The notes: a model not told the origin generated them from the sequence alone. Shown: positions 28,501 to 37,498, counted from the first letter of the stretch. The stretch: DNA of 64,000 bases from Physella acuta (GCF_028476545.1 NW_026732322.1:186001-250000), one strand, 5' to 3'. Numbers and translations: made by a program.

Positions 28501-31500
28501 TATTTGGATTAGATAATCAATACCTCAATTTTCTCTGGAAGGGCAACAACTGGTTCAAAATGAATATGAGAGTCATCTCCCTCTTTGTTGATGTACATTC
28601 CATGTTCATCCACCTCAGGTGAACCTGGGACTACTGGCATCTGCTGTGATTTGACTGGGGACTTGGAGAAAGAAAACTGGAAGCCTTGTGTTGTTGAAGA
28701 TCTGAATATTGGTCCAGCAGTTGATGTGCCGGAGTCTGTTGATGGTGTAGTGGAAAAAAGTCCAGTGGATTTTGTAGTTGGATGTATAACTGGAACACCA
28801 AACTTAAATCCATCATTAACTGTGGCTGTTGTAGATGGTGCTGTTTCAGGAATACCAAACTTAAATCCATCATTAACTGTGGCTGTTGTAGATGGTGCTG
28901 TTACAGGAATACCAAACTTAAATCCATCATTAACTGTGGCTGTTGTAGATGGTGTAGTTACTGGACTACCAAACCTAAATCCATAATTAGCTGAGGCTGT
29001 TGTAGATGGTGTAGTTACTGGACTACCAAACCTAAATCCATAATTAGCTGAGGCTGTTGCAGATGGTGCTGTTACAGGAATACCAATCCTAAATCCATAA
29101 TTAGCTGTGGCTGTTGTAGATGGTGTAGTTACTGGACTACCAAACCTGAATCCATAATTAGCTGTGGCTGTTGCAGATGGTGTAGTTACTGGACTACCAA
29201 ACCTAAATCCATAATTAGCTGTGGCTGTTGTAGATGGTGTAGTTACTGGACTACCAAACCTAAATCCATAATTAGCTGAGGCTGTTGTAGATGGTGTAGT
29301 TACTGGACTACCAAACCTAAATCCATAATTAGCTGAGGCTGTTGTAGATGGTGTAGTTACTGGACTACCAAACCTAAATCCATAATTAGCTGAGGCTGTT
29401 GTAGATGGTGTAGTTACTGGACTACCAAACCTAAATCCATAATTAGCTGAGGCTGTTGCAGATGGTGCTGTTACAGGAATACCAATCCTAAATCCATAAT
29501 TAGCTGTGGCTGTTGTAGATGGTGTAGTTACTGGACTACCAAACCTAAATCCATAATTAGCTGTGGCTGTTGCAGATGGTGTAGTTACTGGACTACCAAA
29601 CCTAAATCCATAATTAGCTGTGGCTGTTGTAGATGGTGTAGTTACTGGACTACCAAACCTAAATCCATAATTAGCTGAGGCTGTTGTAGATGGTGTAGTT
29701 ACTGGACTACCAAACCTAAATCCATAATTAGCTGAGGCTGTTGTAGATGGTGTAGTTACTGGACTACCAAACCTAAATCCATAATTAGCTGAGGCTGTTG
29801 TAGATGGTGTAGTTACTGGACTACCAAACCTAAATCCATAATTAGCTGAGGCTGTTGTAGATGGTGTAGTTACTGGACTACCAAACCTAAATCCATAATT
29901 AGCTGAGGCTGTTGTAGATGGTGCTGTTACAGGAATACCAAACTTGAATCCATCATTAACTTTGGCCTTTGTAGATTGTTTGGTTACTTGACTACCAAAC
30001 TTGAATCCTTCATTAACTGAGGCTGTTTTAGATTGTTTGGTTACTTGACTACCGAACATAAATCCATTATTAACTGTGGCTGTTGTAGATGGTGTTGTTA
30101 CAGGAATACCAAACTTAAATCCCTCATTAACTGTTGCTGTTGTAAATGGTGCTTTTACAGGAATACTAAACTTAAATCCTTCTGTAACTGTGGCCTTTGT
30201 AGATGTGGACGGAATACGAAAATTGAATCCTTTCTTAATTGTGGCCTTTGTATACAGTGCTGTAGGCAGAAAAAAAAGCGCAGGCTTATGTTCAGTAATG
30301 GTACTAACATATTAACATATATTAATTGTATTAACATTTTTAAATAAAAATTTAAAGACTAATTGTCTATTTAATGAGATTAAAAATAAGCCATTCTTGC
30401 ATTGCTATCTTATCTCTACCACCGTGTCTAATGTTATCTAAGTCGGACAATCCGAAGTGGGTTAAATTAATATTTCAAGATTTGCCGAGACTACACACAG
30501 ACAGATAGATACACACAGACATACACAGACAGACACACACACTCACTTGCACACACACTTACTTAATGAGTAATGAGTAAAGTAAAAGCCTTTAAAAACA
30601 CTCGATTATTGGAAAAAGTGATGAGACAAAGCTTAGACTCTTGAATTCATCTTTGACAATCAAAGAAGAATTACTATGGTAAACGTACCCTTTCAAACCG
30701 TGGCATCCTTGGAAAAGTGGAGTAAAGATTACCAGTTTTGAGACTACAGCATATGAAGGGATAGTGTGGTTCGCACTATGCTGTCTATACTTTGGCTAAG
30801 GGATGTTCTACTGACTGGAGTCCGGATACAAACTCGAGACTTTAGGGTTAGCAGTCCAGCGCTCTATCGCTAGGCCACGCCGTCCCTCTTTCCCGTCCCT
30901 AAATTAGGTGCACATCAAAGCTGGGTGGACTCAAGGACTCTCTACTGATACGTACCCGGGATTGGAACTAGGAACATTCGGGTCTGCAGTCATATACTCT
31001 AACATCCGACCATGATACTAATGTAGCCTACATGTAAAATATAAAGTTCTAACCTGCTGGTCCAGCAGAAAGAGAAGCACCAAAAGAGATTCCACCCGCT
31101 GCAGGTTTAGGCACATCCTCAGGTTTGGTGCCAGCCTTCAAAGTTCCACAAGCTGGACACTTGACCACATCAGAGTTGTTTCTCACCAGACAACCATCAC
31201 ATTCCCAGCTCCCAGCTTTGGGCTTAAACATTTCACTCAATAATGAACTTGTAGCAGTGCTGGCTGGTTTTGATCCTGGTTTGAAAGTACCACAAGCAGG
31301 GCATTTAGCCACATCCTCATTGTTGCGTATGTAACAACCACTGCATTCCCAGCTACCAGTGTTGGGCTTGATCATATCACGTAAACATGACCTTAGTGGA
31401 GTCCTGGATTCTTCTAATCCTGTTTAAAAGAAATTATCTCTTCTGATACTATTTTCATTTCACAATAATATTCTTTAAGGTATTTTTTTTACCATTTTTG

Positions 31501-33332
31501 AAATTAACAATCACGAAATTAAAAAGAATCAAAAGATATGATGCCTTGCGAGTAAAGTCCAACTAGGTAAGCGTACACCGTATAATACTATTTTGGAAAC
31601 ATCGTGATTGTACACAAGATTTTTGATACAAAAACATAAAAAAACATTATGTTTATATCACCTTCATAAGGATTCTGCTCATCTTCTGTACCTTCATTAA
31701 TATCATTTTCGTCCTGTTCATCGTCAGAGCTATCCAGAGTATCAATTAATGTTATCGGATGAGCTATAGCAGGGAAAATAACTCGGTCTCCAACAGTTAA
31801 TTTTCCTAGCTCTTCACCAGTTTTAAAAACATTACTGCCATCTTGTTTATCTTTAATTTTTTCGTCGGTCAAACTGACATTTTCTATGTCGTCATCGCTG
31901 TTGTTTGTCTGACACTCAATACTGACAGTTTTGACTTTTCTACAGCTCTGGTTTAGACTACTTCCCAAAGGGAACGATTTTTCTGTTATTGTGTCAGTTA
32001 TACCATCACTCTCTGTAGTATATTTCAATTCTCCTCTACACCGGTTAAATATTTCAGCAAATCGTGATGCTTGTTCTGTATTTGCAAACTTAACTTGCAA
32101 AAATTCTTCATTTAGATCAGACTCCTTGACCTTCGCACAGTAATTAAAAGAGCGCTGTTTGTAATCTTTAGGCTGAAGTTCCATTTGACTCGTAATTACA
32201 TGGTCAGCCCTAGTGATATTCGCCTAAAAGAATGAAACCAATTTTAGGTTAAGACTATAAATTTCTGTTGCAAACGTACATGTCTATCATAGAAATTAAC
32301 ATCAATTGTTAAATCGAACAACGCGTTTTAAAGAGATTAAAGTTAAATTGTTGTAGGGTTCCATGACAAATGATCTCAGGACAAATGAGATATTTTGTCT
32401 GAGATATTTTGTCTGAGATCAATTGTCCATGGTATCATTTGTCCTGATATATTTTGTCCTGGTATCTTTTGTCTTTTTGTAGAATTGGAGAATGAGCTTG
32501 AGCAAGAATAATTTTCTTTCTGTTGTGAATGACATTTTAGTGTTCTGAATGGGTATGAGAGTATGAGTGTAGTAGACAGTTTTATATTAGTTCATCTGCA
32601 TTATCGACCGTCAGATCCTGAAGTGTAACTTCAATTTTGTAACTGTTTAAGCGATATTAACGTTAACAGAAATAACTACCTCATCTTGTTTGATATTGAT
32701 CCGGTAGTGATTAGAAACTTCAAGAATTTTAACAAATCCCACAATGGGACTTGTCCACTTGTTGCACGTCTTATCGTAGTGACTTAGTTCAATTCTTTCT
32801 GCGAAAATCTAAACAAAAATCAATCACACTTTCGTAACTCAATAATACTAATAATGTATTATTAAAATTTAGAATAAATATAATACAGATTTATTTTATT
32901 GTTTATGAAAATTAATTTATATCATTTTTGCAATATCGTTTTAGCTTTTTTTTACTATAATTAATTAATAATTATTTATGAAACTTAATACAATTATTCA
33001 CTTTTTAAAGTTGCCTTTTTTTATAAATTTTGTTTTAACACTAAAAAATTTAAGATTAATGCAACACTAAATTTGATTTTTATCTCTACCGACTGTAAGC
33101 TGTTCTAGATCTATTGAATATTCAGAGTTAGTTGGGGTCTACACATTGTTATGTTCACCCCTACATTCAAAACATAAACTCTTAAATTTGCATTGAAAGG
33201 GCATTAATACAAAGCTGCGTAACTCACCTCCCGATGAAGAAGTGGGTATTTACTTTTATTCTCATCATTTGAAGTAGGTGACCCTTCAAAATTATTTTTT
33301 TGTTCAGATCCTAGATCTTCCATATTCTGCAT
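13505..33332 (-). CDS. RANBP2: Gene 1: RanBP2/Nup358-like nucleoporin (C-terminal architecture), 19 coding exons
   Basis: Exons (minus strand, 5' to 3'): 33332-33228, 32808-32680, 32223-31662, 31419-31054, 30259-28524, 28436-28278, 27946-27801, 27640-27507, 24044-23832, 23313-23113, 23001-22861, 22573-22451, 22191-22016, 21693-21621, 19047-18064, 15109-14994, 14745-14618, 13978-13849, 13594-13505. Every junction is GT-AG and the phases join without a break: 5,712 nt, 1,903 residues, stop TAA at 13507-13505. Domain order is RanBD, two zinc fingers, GFxFG repeats, RanBD, IR-type SUMO E3 segment, short FG linker, RanBD, GDKGN repeats, RanBD. Nup358 is known to sit on the cytoplasmic filaments of the nuclear pore, bind Ran-GTP through its RanBDs and act as a SUMO E3 ligase. 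The start is the first ATG of an exon preceded by a weak acceptor, so this may be an internal exon of a longer gene: no TPR region is seen, nor a cyclophilin domain after the third RanBD. Confidence 0.9.
13849..15109 (-). CDS. RANBP2: Gene 1 exons 16-18: terminal divergent Ran-binding domain
   Basis: Exons 15109-14994, 14745-14618 and 13978-13849 (residues 1750-1874). An acidic run (EDEEEDDEEEEDSE) leads into ENILFEKRVTLSSYENG, then GLGNVQVMYN, CSHVICLEHTISF, CEWKPIDYSTDEP and the closing helix SPQAAEEFVKLFNAG. Spacing and helix fit the RanBD/PH fold, but WKERG and MRRDQV are missing, so Ran binding is uncertain. All three splice phases agree. Confidence 0.83.
15327..15562. mobile_element. 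MITE with CCCACGTTTT ends
   Basis: Left end TTTTTTCCCACGTTTTCTTT and right end (reversed) TTTTTCCCCACGTTTTTTGG, about 235 bp apart, with no coding sequence inside. The same end word recurs in the palindrome at 15.9-16.3 kb, so this is one family. It lies in gene 1 intron 15. Confidence 0.6.
15685..15780 (+). mobile_element. tRNA-Ser-like SINE head
   Basis: GGTCGAGTGGTTGGGCACAC (A box) and GACACGGGTTCAAATC (B box) give a tRNA-like promoter, but no full cloverleaf or CCA-side stem. It differs from the main SINE family here. Probably a retroposon head and not a tRNA gene. Confidence 0.5.
15907..16266. repeat. Large palindrome: inverted MITE pair, 132-bp arms
   Basis: Left arm 15907-16038 and right arm 16135-16266 are reverse complements with about one indel, around a 96-bp spacer. 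Each arm holds a 98-bp element with CCCACGTTTTCTGATTG and GATCAAAAACGTGGGG ends plus about 30 bp of shared outer flank. It lies within the intron between gene 1 exons 15 and 16. Confidence 0.9.
16267..18063. other. Gene 1 intron 15, remaining part
   Basis: AT-rich. No repeat family, exon or RNA gene recognised on either strand. Confidence 0.6.
18064..19047 (-). CDS. RANBP2: Gene 1 exon 15: GDKGN repeat module, function unknown
   Basis: Residues 1422-1749 in a 984-nt exon. I recognise no known domain. It is made of about seven copies of a 45-50 residue unit with core GDKGNRHHSKALEVVGQDF followed by VAPATYTPLG. The first copy lacks GDKGN (it reads LTLEVAEQDAIVPATYKG) and the last two are divergent (GDGGNPLYSQMLNLAG and GDKGNIYHTKFL). 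The two central units are almost identical in DNA, so the array is still turning over. Donor TCTG|GTAGAT joins in phase to exon 16 across a 2,954-nt intron. The repeats lie where vertebrate RanBP2 has cyclophilin. Confidence 0.8.
19609..20795. repeat. 26-bp minisatellite in gene 1 intron 14
   Basis: About 45 units of GGGTCCACACTGGTCCAGGA plus TATCTA, with variants such as CAGCAGATCCA and TTGTAGATCCA. The unit has no stop in the minus frames, so it throws off repeating shadow ORFs. It lies between the third RanBD and the GDKGN exon. Confidence 0.95.
20796..21620. other. Gene 1 intron 14, remaining part
   Basis: AT-rich intron sequence without recognisable features. Confidence 0.6.
21621..22573 (-). 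CDS. RANBP2: Gene 1 exons 12-14: third Ran-binding domain
   Basis: Exons 22573-22451, 22191-22016 and 21693-21621 (residues 1298-1421), with the domain starting in the end of exon 11 (VEVKTG). Canonical RanBD: EEDWKVLFCQRAKLYKFD, WKERGIGNLKIM, ILQRREQVLKVACNH, WVANDFTDTEPSVERFAARF and helix TKDIAMKFSKIFTSCQ. By position it matches the last RanBD of human RanBP2, after which the human protein enters its cyclophilin domain; here the GDKGN exon follows instead. Confidence 0.92.
21781..22000 (-). mobile_element. SINE, diverged copy in gene 1 intron 13
   Basis: Same family as 8750-8983; GTGGACTCAGGGA, CATATGAAGAGATA-type and GCAGGTGAAGTAGAGTTCAC words are kept, but the tRNA head is damaged. It ends 15 bp from the exon 13 donor. 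Confidence 0.8.
22861..23313 (-). CDS. RANBP2: Gene 1 exons 10-11: FG-poor linker before third RanBD
   Basis: Exons 23313-23113 and 23001-22861 (residues 1184-1297). Contains TIFGGAG, FVFGSGASLDFSSLASSN, FSWKK and KLFGVGTTG. The order and wording resemble the human RanBP2 linker between the IR region and the last RanBD (FGFGSSTGLSFADLASSN ... FQWANTG). It ends LPDLVEVKTG, the standard entry into a RanBD. Confidence 0.85.
23573..23797 (-). mobile_element. SINE in gene 1 intron 9
   Basis: Good match to the family from the tail (AAGTTCCCTTTTCAAACATG on plus) to GGTTAGCAGTCCAGC; the first 20 or so bases of the tRNA-like head are missing. Confidence 0.87.
23832..24044 (-). CDS. RANBP2: Gene 1 exon 9: IR-type SUMO E3 ligase segment with SUMO-interaction motif
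   Basis: Residues 1113-1183. It begins DEDDDDVIIIREEKPTAEQ and continues with KFLLPDTFYLYENR, matching the human RanBP2 internal repeat (DDDDVVIVYELTPTPEQ ... LKLPPTFFCYKNR). In the human protein this segment binds SUMO1 through the hydrophobic VVIV core and grips Ubc9 through the LPPTFF stretch. Only one such repeat is seen, against two (IR1, IR2) in human. It is followed by a Cys cluster, CPGCIGC, in an acidic setting, which human IR1 lacks and whose role is unknown. Confidence 0.85.
24143..24372 (+). mobile_element. SINE in gene 1 intron 8
   Basis: Plus orientation, from GAGGGACGGAGTGGCCTGCG to GTCTGAAAGGGAACTTTAAC, with a small internal deletion in the body. It sits next to a second, older SINE that was split by a hAT insertion. 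Confidence 0.88.
24559..26415 (+). mobile_element. Inner hAT element with decayed ZBED/SCAND3-type transposase
   Basis: Ends CACGGGTTCCCAACCTGGGG and (reversed) CAGTGGTTCCCAACCTTTTT, with perfect 8-bp duplications CTTTAAGG (24551-24558 and 26416-26423). Plus-strand transposase pieces: FAFQVDKSTDVSSRSLLL (about 25158), TTVRWLSNEM and NRVFELKSEIKLFLEVQ (about 25520-25600), HLESLVNELQRYFSELKKEE (about 25890) and KTKLRNKLNVDDDRLAL (about 26147). The order is that of hAT transposases of the SCAND3/ZBED/FAM200 lineage, ending in the C-terminal dimerisation block. Several stops and frame changes make it inactive. Confidence 0.9.
26434..26545 (-). mobile_element. G-run MITE fragment, copy D
   Basis: On the minus strand the G tracts and the GGGCGGTAGAC and TATATTTCTATATAAATTAT words match copies A-C, but the terminal inverted repeats are missing. 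It lies inside the outer hAT, right of the inner one. Confidence 0.6.
27507..28436 (-). CDS. RANBP2: Gene 1 exons 6-8: second Ran-binding domain
   Basis: Exons 28436-28278, 27946-27801 and 27640-27507 (residues 967-1112). This is a canonical RanBD: VKTGEEDEAILFESR, KMYRF, WKEKGVGVVKIL, RVLMRRDQVLKICCNH, WVWYVLDFSEDG and a closing helix FRNAEIANEFKKVFEQC. All the signature segments (ERG-like loop, MRRDQV strand) are present, so Ran-GTP binding is expected. A polar, acidic tail (DSEPDVSIRGDQ) follows and leads to the SUMO-ligase segment. Confidence 0.92.
28524..30259 (-). CDS. RANBP2: Gene 1 exon 5: long GFxFG-repeat exon
   Basis: Residues 388-966 in one 1,736-nt exon. It is built from about 27 copies of a 19-residue unit, GFRFGSPVTTPSTTASANY and variants, so each unit supplies one FG dipeptide in a Thr/Ser/Pro spacer poor in charge. 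FG repeats bind importin-beta-type carriers and make the pore permeability barrier. In DNA the core is a 57-bp minisatellite, with a seven-unit (about 399 bp) higher-order block seen twice. The 3' part of the exon is unique and acidic, ending in HFEPVVALPEKIE, which matches the linker HFEPIVSLPE just before the last RanBD of human RanBP2. Confidence 0.9.
30682..31020 (-). mobile_element. SINE and adjoining SINE head in gene 1 intron 4
   Basis: A diverged copy of the main family spans 30682-30886 and ends in the head ACTCCGTCCC-type sequence (GCCACGCCGTCCC). A second, partial head and body follows at 30887-31020 (GCTGGGTGGACTCAAGGACT ... CATCCGACCATG). It stops about 34 bp from the zinc-finger exon donor. 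Confidence 0.75.
31054..31419 (-). CDS. RANBP2: Gene 1 exon 4: two RanBP2-type zinc fingers
   Basis: Residues 266-387. Two zinc-ribbon fingers of the C-x2-C-x10-C-x2-C type, each starting with GSWEC and carrying the RNN and KCPACGT signatures of the RanBP2 family. In vertebrate Nup358 and Nup153 such fingers bind Ran-GDP. After the second finger the exon carries a single FG-like GISFGASL motif. Two fingers is fewer than in vertebrates (eight in human RanBP2). The second finger is nearly identical in DNA to the finger of gene 2 (5960-6190). Confidence 0.9.
31662..32808 (-). CDS. RANBP2: Gene 1 exons 2-3: first Ran-binding domain and acidic linker
   Basis: Exons 32808-32680 and 32223-31662 (residues 36-265). 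The RanBD PH-like fold runs from IFAERIELSHYDK through WTSPIVGFVKIL, then RADHVITSQMELQP and a C-terminal helix with ASRFAEIFNRC. The usual WKERGVG signature is degenerate (WTSPIVG) and the LMRRDQV strand is replaced by RINIKQDE, so Ran affinity may differ from the later domains. After the domain comes a linker ending in an acidic SSDDEQ tract. A conserved motif, FKTGEELGKLTVGDRVIF, is shared with gene 2 (FKTGDELGKLNVGDRVIF) and has no function I recognise. Confidence 0.87.
32345..32480. repeat. Short inverted and direct repeats of a GACAAATGAT word
   Basis: GACAAATGATCTCAGGACAA and, opposite, TATCATTTGTCCTGATAT can fold; ATATTTTGTCTGAG is repeated directly. Possibly a small MITE; no target duplication found. 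It lies in gene 1 intron 2. Confidence 0.5.
33228..33332 (-). CDS. RANBP2: Gene 1 exon 1 (candidate first coding exon)
   Basis: Residues 1-35, acidic and polar, ending in REI, which leads straight into the first RanBD. The donor is GAG|GTGAG. In gene 2 the matching exon (8323-8234) also has an ATG near its 5' end and ends in RE, so the two exons are homologous. In gene 2 the ATG lies three bases after a good acceptor (TTTATTGCAG); here the acceptor candidate is weak (AATTTAG, with an in-frame TAG just before the exon). Either a noncoding first exon lies upstream, or this is an internal exon of a longer Nup358 gene. Confidence 0.65.
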
Positions 33333-33464
33333 CGTTACTGCTAGCTAAATTATTCAGATCGTTCAAAATTGAAAATGCAATTATTTATTCTTTTATAATG
33401 GATGAACCACAATACGTAAACGTTTACCTATACCCAGACTCACGCCCACACCCATACGTCCAAA

Positions 33465-33695
33465 CACGTTTGTTTGTGTTTGCGTTCGTTTGTGCGTTTG
33501 AGTTTTTGTTTGCGTTTGTGTTTGCCTTTGTGTCTACGTTTGTGTTAATGTTTGTGTTTGCGTTTTTGTTTGCGTTTGTGTTTACCTTTGTGTTTGCGTT
33601 TGCGTTTATGTTTGTGTTCGCTATTGTGCTCGCGTTTGTGTTTGATTTGTGTTTGTTTGCGCTTGTGTTTGCATTACGTTTGTGTTTTGCTTTTG
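33465..33695. repeat. Degenerate (GTTTGN)n hexamer array upstream of gene 1
   Basis: About 38 imperfect 6-bp units (GTTTGC/GTTTGT) starting about 130 bp upstream of the gene 1 ATG. It gives shadow ORFs on both strands (a VFAFVF-like run on plus and an NTNANTN-like run on minus). Confidence 0.85.
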
Positions 33696-33779
33696 GCTGT
33701 TTTTGATTAGGGTTAAGTTTAGATTTAGAGTTAGGTTTATGGTAACGTGTTATTTTCTTAAAAGTCCAGATTCGCATAT

Positions 33780-33917
33780 AGACATTTAATTGAAAAGTAA
33801 TATATTTCGTAAACCCGGGCAATGCCGGGTATATACTGCTTAATAAATACATAAGTCACGGTCCTTTAAAGATAGGCTTTCCACTGAGGCCAGTGCAGGG
33901 CCTGGCCGGGGCGGCTA
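33780..33917. other. Retroposon-tail-like GC segment
   Basis: GTAAACCCGGGCAATGCCGG resembles the conserved 3' tails of RTE-like retroposons; the following CCTGGCCGGGGCGGCTAG lies directly next to a (TA)n tract. Too short to classify. Confidence 0.35.

Positions 33918-33918
<1 letters not shown>

Positions 33919-33997
<79 letters not shown>
33919..33997. repeat. (TA)n microsatellite
   Basis: About 79 bp of TA. Confidence 0.93.
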
Positions 33998-34000
<3 letters not shown>

Positions 34001-34587
34001 TGTGTATTTGTGCAAATGTCCTTAAACCATAGCAAGATATTATTATTTGTTCTTTAAAGCTAGAAAGCAATTTTTCGTTTTGGTGTCACCCCCTCCCCCC
34101 CCATAGAACAATATCACCTTGCACTGTTCTCGCTTCCATCCCAAGCCCTTCCCCCACTCTTCATGTCGCTGTGTATATGTAGCCCTCCTGTTGACACTTG
34201 GTTTCAGTTTTTAAAAAAAATATATCTACACAGCTCTATTCTATGTTCGTGAATCGTGGCTTCCTTATCGACCGTGTCAAACCTATGCAGCTTATGTTTG
34301 TGTTTTCTCTGTCGATCGTGCCTTCCTTGTACTAAAAATAATTGTTAAAATAAAGTATTTCACGAAATTACCTGGCAATCTGTCCAACGCTTAAATTACC
34401 CTGGCAACTACTTGAACATAATCAATTAATCCTCGTCATCGACACCAAGTTAATTATGTCGAACACCTGCCTAGCTAAACCAATACATGTGTGTAGTTCC
34501 AGCTACACATTAGCGCGAAATCGAAACTGATTCTACATTTCCCGGAAATTATTGACGCACTCTAAAATTACATAGTGGCGAATAGCG

Positions 34588-34667
34588 CTTCAACTTGTGT
34601 TATGTAAAAAGTACAATAATGAAGAGATCTCTTCATTTCTGTACTTTTTACATAACAAAAGTTGAAG
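34588..34667. repeat. 80-nt near-perfect foldback
   Basis: Two 39-nt arms (34588-34626, 34629-34667) pair with about three mismatches around GAGATCTC. Arms read CTTCAACTTGTGTTATGTAA onward. Size and near-perfect pairing suit either a minimal MITE or a hairpin RNA precursor. Confidence 0.85.
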
Positions 34668-34800
34668 AAATCATATGAAATTTTTTTCTTTTATAATATG
34701 TTTTATAAAATAATCTGTTCTAAATGTATTATAATGCATATGTATATATGTATATTTATCGGTGGATTTGGTAACGGACATGAAACCATCTCACATCTCC

Positions 34801-34965
<165 letters not shown>

Positions 34966-35003
34966 TTCATCATCTCCATAGCTTTAACTCGTAGCCTCCT
35001 TTG

Positions 35004-35212
35004 CAGTGTTTCTTCCAGACTTTTTCTCCGAGGGGGAGGGGGGGCACTTGAAAATTTCGAGGGGGGGGGTGCCGGTAGACTTTCTTCGGGGGGGGGGGGG
35101 CGGACACTGTTAAAAGTATATATTTTCTATATAAATTATATAAATTTCATTTCGTTCGGGGGGGGGGGGGGCGGTAAAAAAATTTCGGGAGAGATGCCTG
35201 GAAGAAACTCTG
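35004..35212. mobile_element. hAT-type MITE with long G runs, copy B
   Basis: Ends CAGTGTTTCTTCCAG and (reversed) CAGAGTTTCTTCCAG, flanked by CTCCTTTG (34996-35003) and CTCCTTTT (35213-35220), a seven-of-eight target duplication. The interior repeats copy A: G tracts, GGACACTGTTAAAAGTATAT, and another G tract. Confidence 0.83.
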
Positions 35213-35379
35213 CTCCTTTTCGAGGTATTATTTACAAACTAGTGACTGATGGACTTGACTGATTAACTGTTTTAGGTCAAAGATTGAATATTGGAGATGA
35301 CTGATTGACACCACTTGGATTAACGATTGTGAAAACGTTATTTCTAAATATGACTGATTTACTAGTGAATTTGACACGA

Positions 35380-35545
35380 CGGTCACTCCCACACACACGA
35401 CCGTCCCTCACACACACACGACCGTCCCACACACACACAAACACGTCCGTCCCCCACACACGAACACGACCGTTCCACAAACACACACACTCGACCGTCC
35501 CGCCCACACACACACGACCGTCCCTCACACACACACACACTGCAT
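35380..35545. repeat. Degenerate (CACA)CGACCGTCC minisatellite
   Basis: About eight units combining CACACACA with CGACCGTCCC, of uneven length (about 17-24 bp). Flanks show no gene. Confidence 0.75.
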
Positions 35546-35864
35546 ATAAACAAACGAAAAACATTATTACCATAAACCTGTGTAGTCAAATAATTTCGGC
35601 CTAGAATCTTTGTTGTTAAATATAACACCAGTTCATTTGTTACTGTTCCTCAGTTGATGGAAGACACTTTACCCCGTTTGAAAACTGTTGGGCACACAGC
35701 GTCATAAAACCAGTTTGTTAGTGACGTAACCAAGGTGGAAAAGTCTATGGTTCCCTTAAGCCCCCCACCACTTCAACTGTTTAAGTAAATAAATCTAGCC
35801 CTTGAAAGAACTCTCTGTAAACTATTTTTTTTAATTACTGGATTTCAAAAAGATGTGATCAGAC

Positions 35865-36028
35865 CAGTGGCGTAGGCAGGGGGGGTTAGGGGGTGGGGCT
35901 CATAATCCCCCCCCCCCCATAGACCCCTCGGTATATATATAAAAAGTATGAGGGGGGTGCAAATCGAAAGATTTTCCCCCGGGTAAAAATTGGAACCCCC
36001 CCTTGAGACGATCCTGGCTACGCCACTG
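35865..36028. mobile_element. hAT-type MITE, 164 bp
   Basis: Ends CAGTGGCGTAGGCAGG and (reversed) CAGTGGCGTAGCCAGG with a perfect 8-bp duplication GATCAGAC at 35857-35864 and 36029-36036. Interior rich in G and C runs, no coding. Confidence 0.9.
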
Positions 36029-36161
36029 GATCAGACCCATAATTGTAAAACCAAAATCTTTAAGAACCTAACAAGCTGCTTTTGGTGGAGTGGTGATTAA
36101 AGTTTATAAAACAAAAAAAACTACGACCAGTTCAATTGAATCGGGTCACGTGGTATGGGGT

Positions 36162-36414
36162 TAAAGTAAAGTTTCCCTATCAACCCTGACGGTCTATGGG
36201 GCAAGTGAAGTAGAGTTTACTTGTTTCTGTGACCTCGGCATATGAAGAGATAGTGTGGTCAGCACTATGCCCAGCCGCCTTTACTTTCCCTAACGTGAGT
36301 TAGGCACCCATCAGAGTTGGGTGGACTCAGGGACGGTCTACTGACTTTAACCCGGATTCGAACTCGAGACTTACGGGTTAGCAGTCCAGCTCTCTACCGC
36401 TAGACCACTCTGTC
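36162..36414 (-). mobile_element. tRNA-derived SINE, near full length
   Basis: Complete from the tail (AAAGTAAAGTTTCCCTATCA on plus) to the head (CTCTACCGCTAGACCACTCT). One of the best-kept copies, with A box and B box intact. Confidence 0.92.
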
Positions 36415-36979
36415 AAAGTATGGGGTTACTTGAACTAAAAAAAAATGATTTTTAAAAATCTTTTTTTGTGGATAATTCAATAGTATTATTCTAGTTTTGG
36501 TCTCCAACCCATCTAAGATTAAATCCTTATGTCCATGCCCATGATTCTAAGTTCTCGTTTATCTTTCACAACAGCAGACACGTTGGTCGAGTGAACAGAA
36601 AACATACACATTTTGAGAGACATTTTACATTACAAATCGTCAACACATTGACTTTGTTTTAAAATAGGTTTAATAATTATTCGAAACATTGACAAGTCAA
36701 AAAATATATTATTCTACATAGTTGAGCTGTTCTTTTTATTTTACTGCTACACTTTATATTTCATATTTATAAACTATCATGGCCTTAGACATAAAGCAAT
36801 TCTCGACATGCATCACTAGAATAAGATAGAACACAAAACATAAACATTTAGAGAAAGGTATAACATCTGTGTATACGTGTTTCTGTATCCTCCTAACCCT
36901 AAAACTTGTACGTGAAATCAGAATGCAAACTTTATTTTATTAAAAATATTGATACAGATTTGATTTATTATTAGAATCT

Positions 36980-37498
36980 TGAAATCTATTGAACATTGAA
37001 ATCTATTGAACATTGAAATCTATTGAACATTGAAATCTATTGAACATTGAAATCTATTGAACATTGTAATCTATTGAACATTGAAATCTAGTGAACATTG
37101 AAATCTAATGAACATTGAAATATATAAAACATTGAAATCTATTAACATTGAAAAATAATGAACATTGAAATCTATTGAACATTGAAATCTATTGAACATT
37201 GAAATCTATTGAACATTGAAATCTATTGAACATTGAAATCTATTGAAATCTATTGAACATTGAATTATATTGAACATTGAAATCTATTGAACATTCAAAT
37301 ATATTGAACATTGAACTATATAGAACATTGAAAAAGAAATGAAAATTGAAATCTATTGAACATTGAAATCTATTGCACATTAAAATCTATTAGACATTAA
37401 ATTATATTGAACACTGAAATACATTGAACATTCAAAAATAATTAATATTGAAATATATTGAATATTGAAAAATGAAAACTGAAATCTATTGAACATTG
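36980..37498. repeat. 17-bp tandem array
   Basis: About 30 units of GAAATCTATTGAACATT, better kept at the left than the right. Start of the 24-kb tandem-repeat domain. Confidence 0.93.

Noticed and set aside
33278-33852. ORFs on both strands with Phe/Val or Asn/Thr repeats
   Set aside because: They translate the (GTTTGN)n hexamer array.
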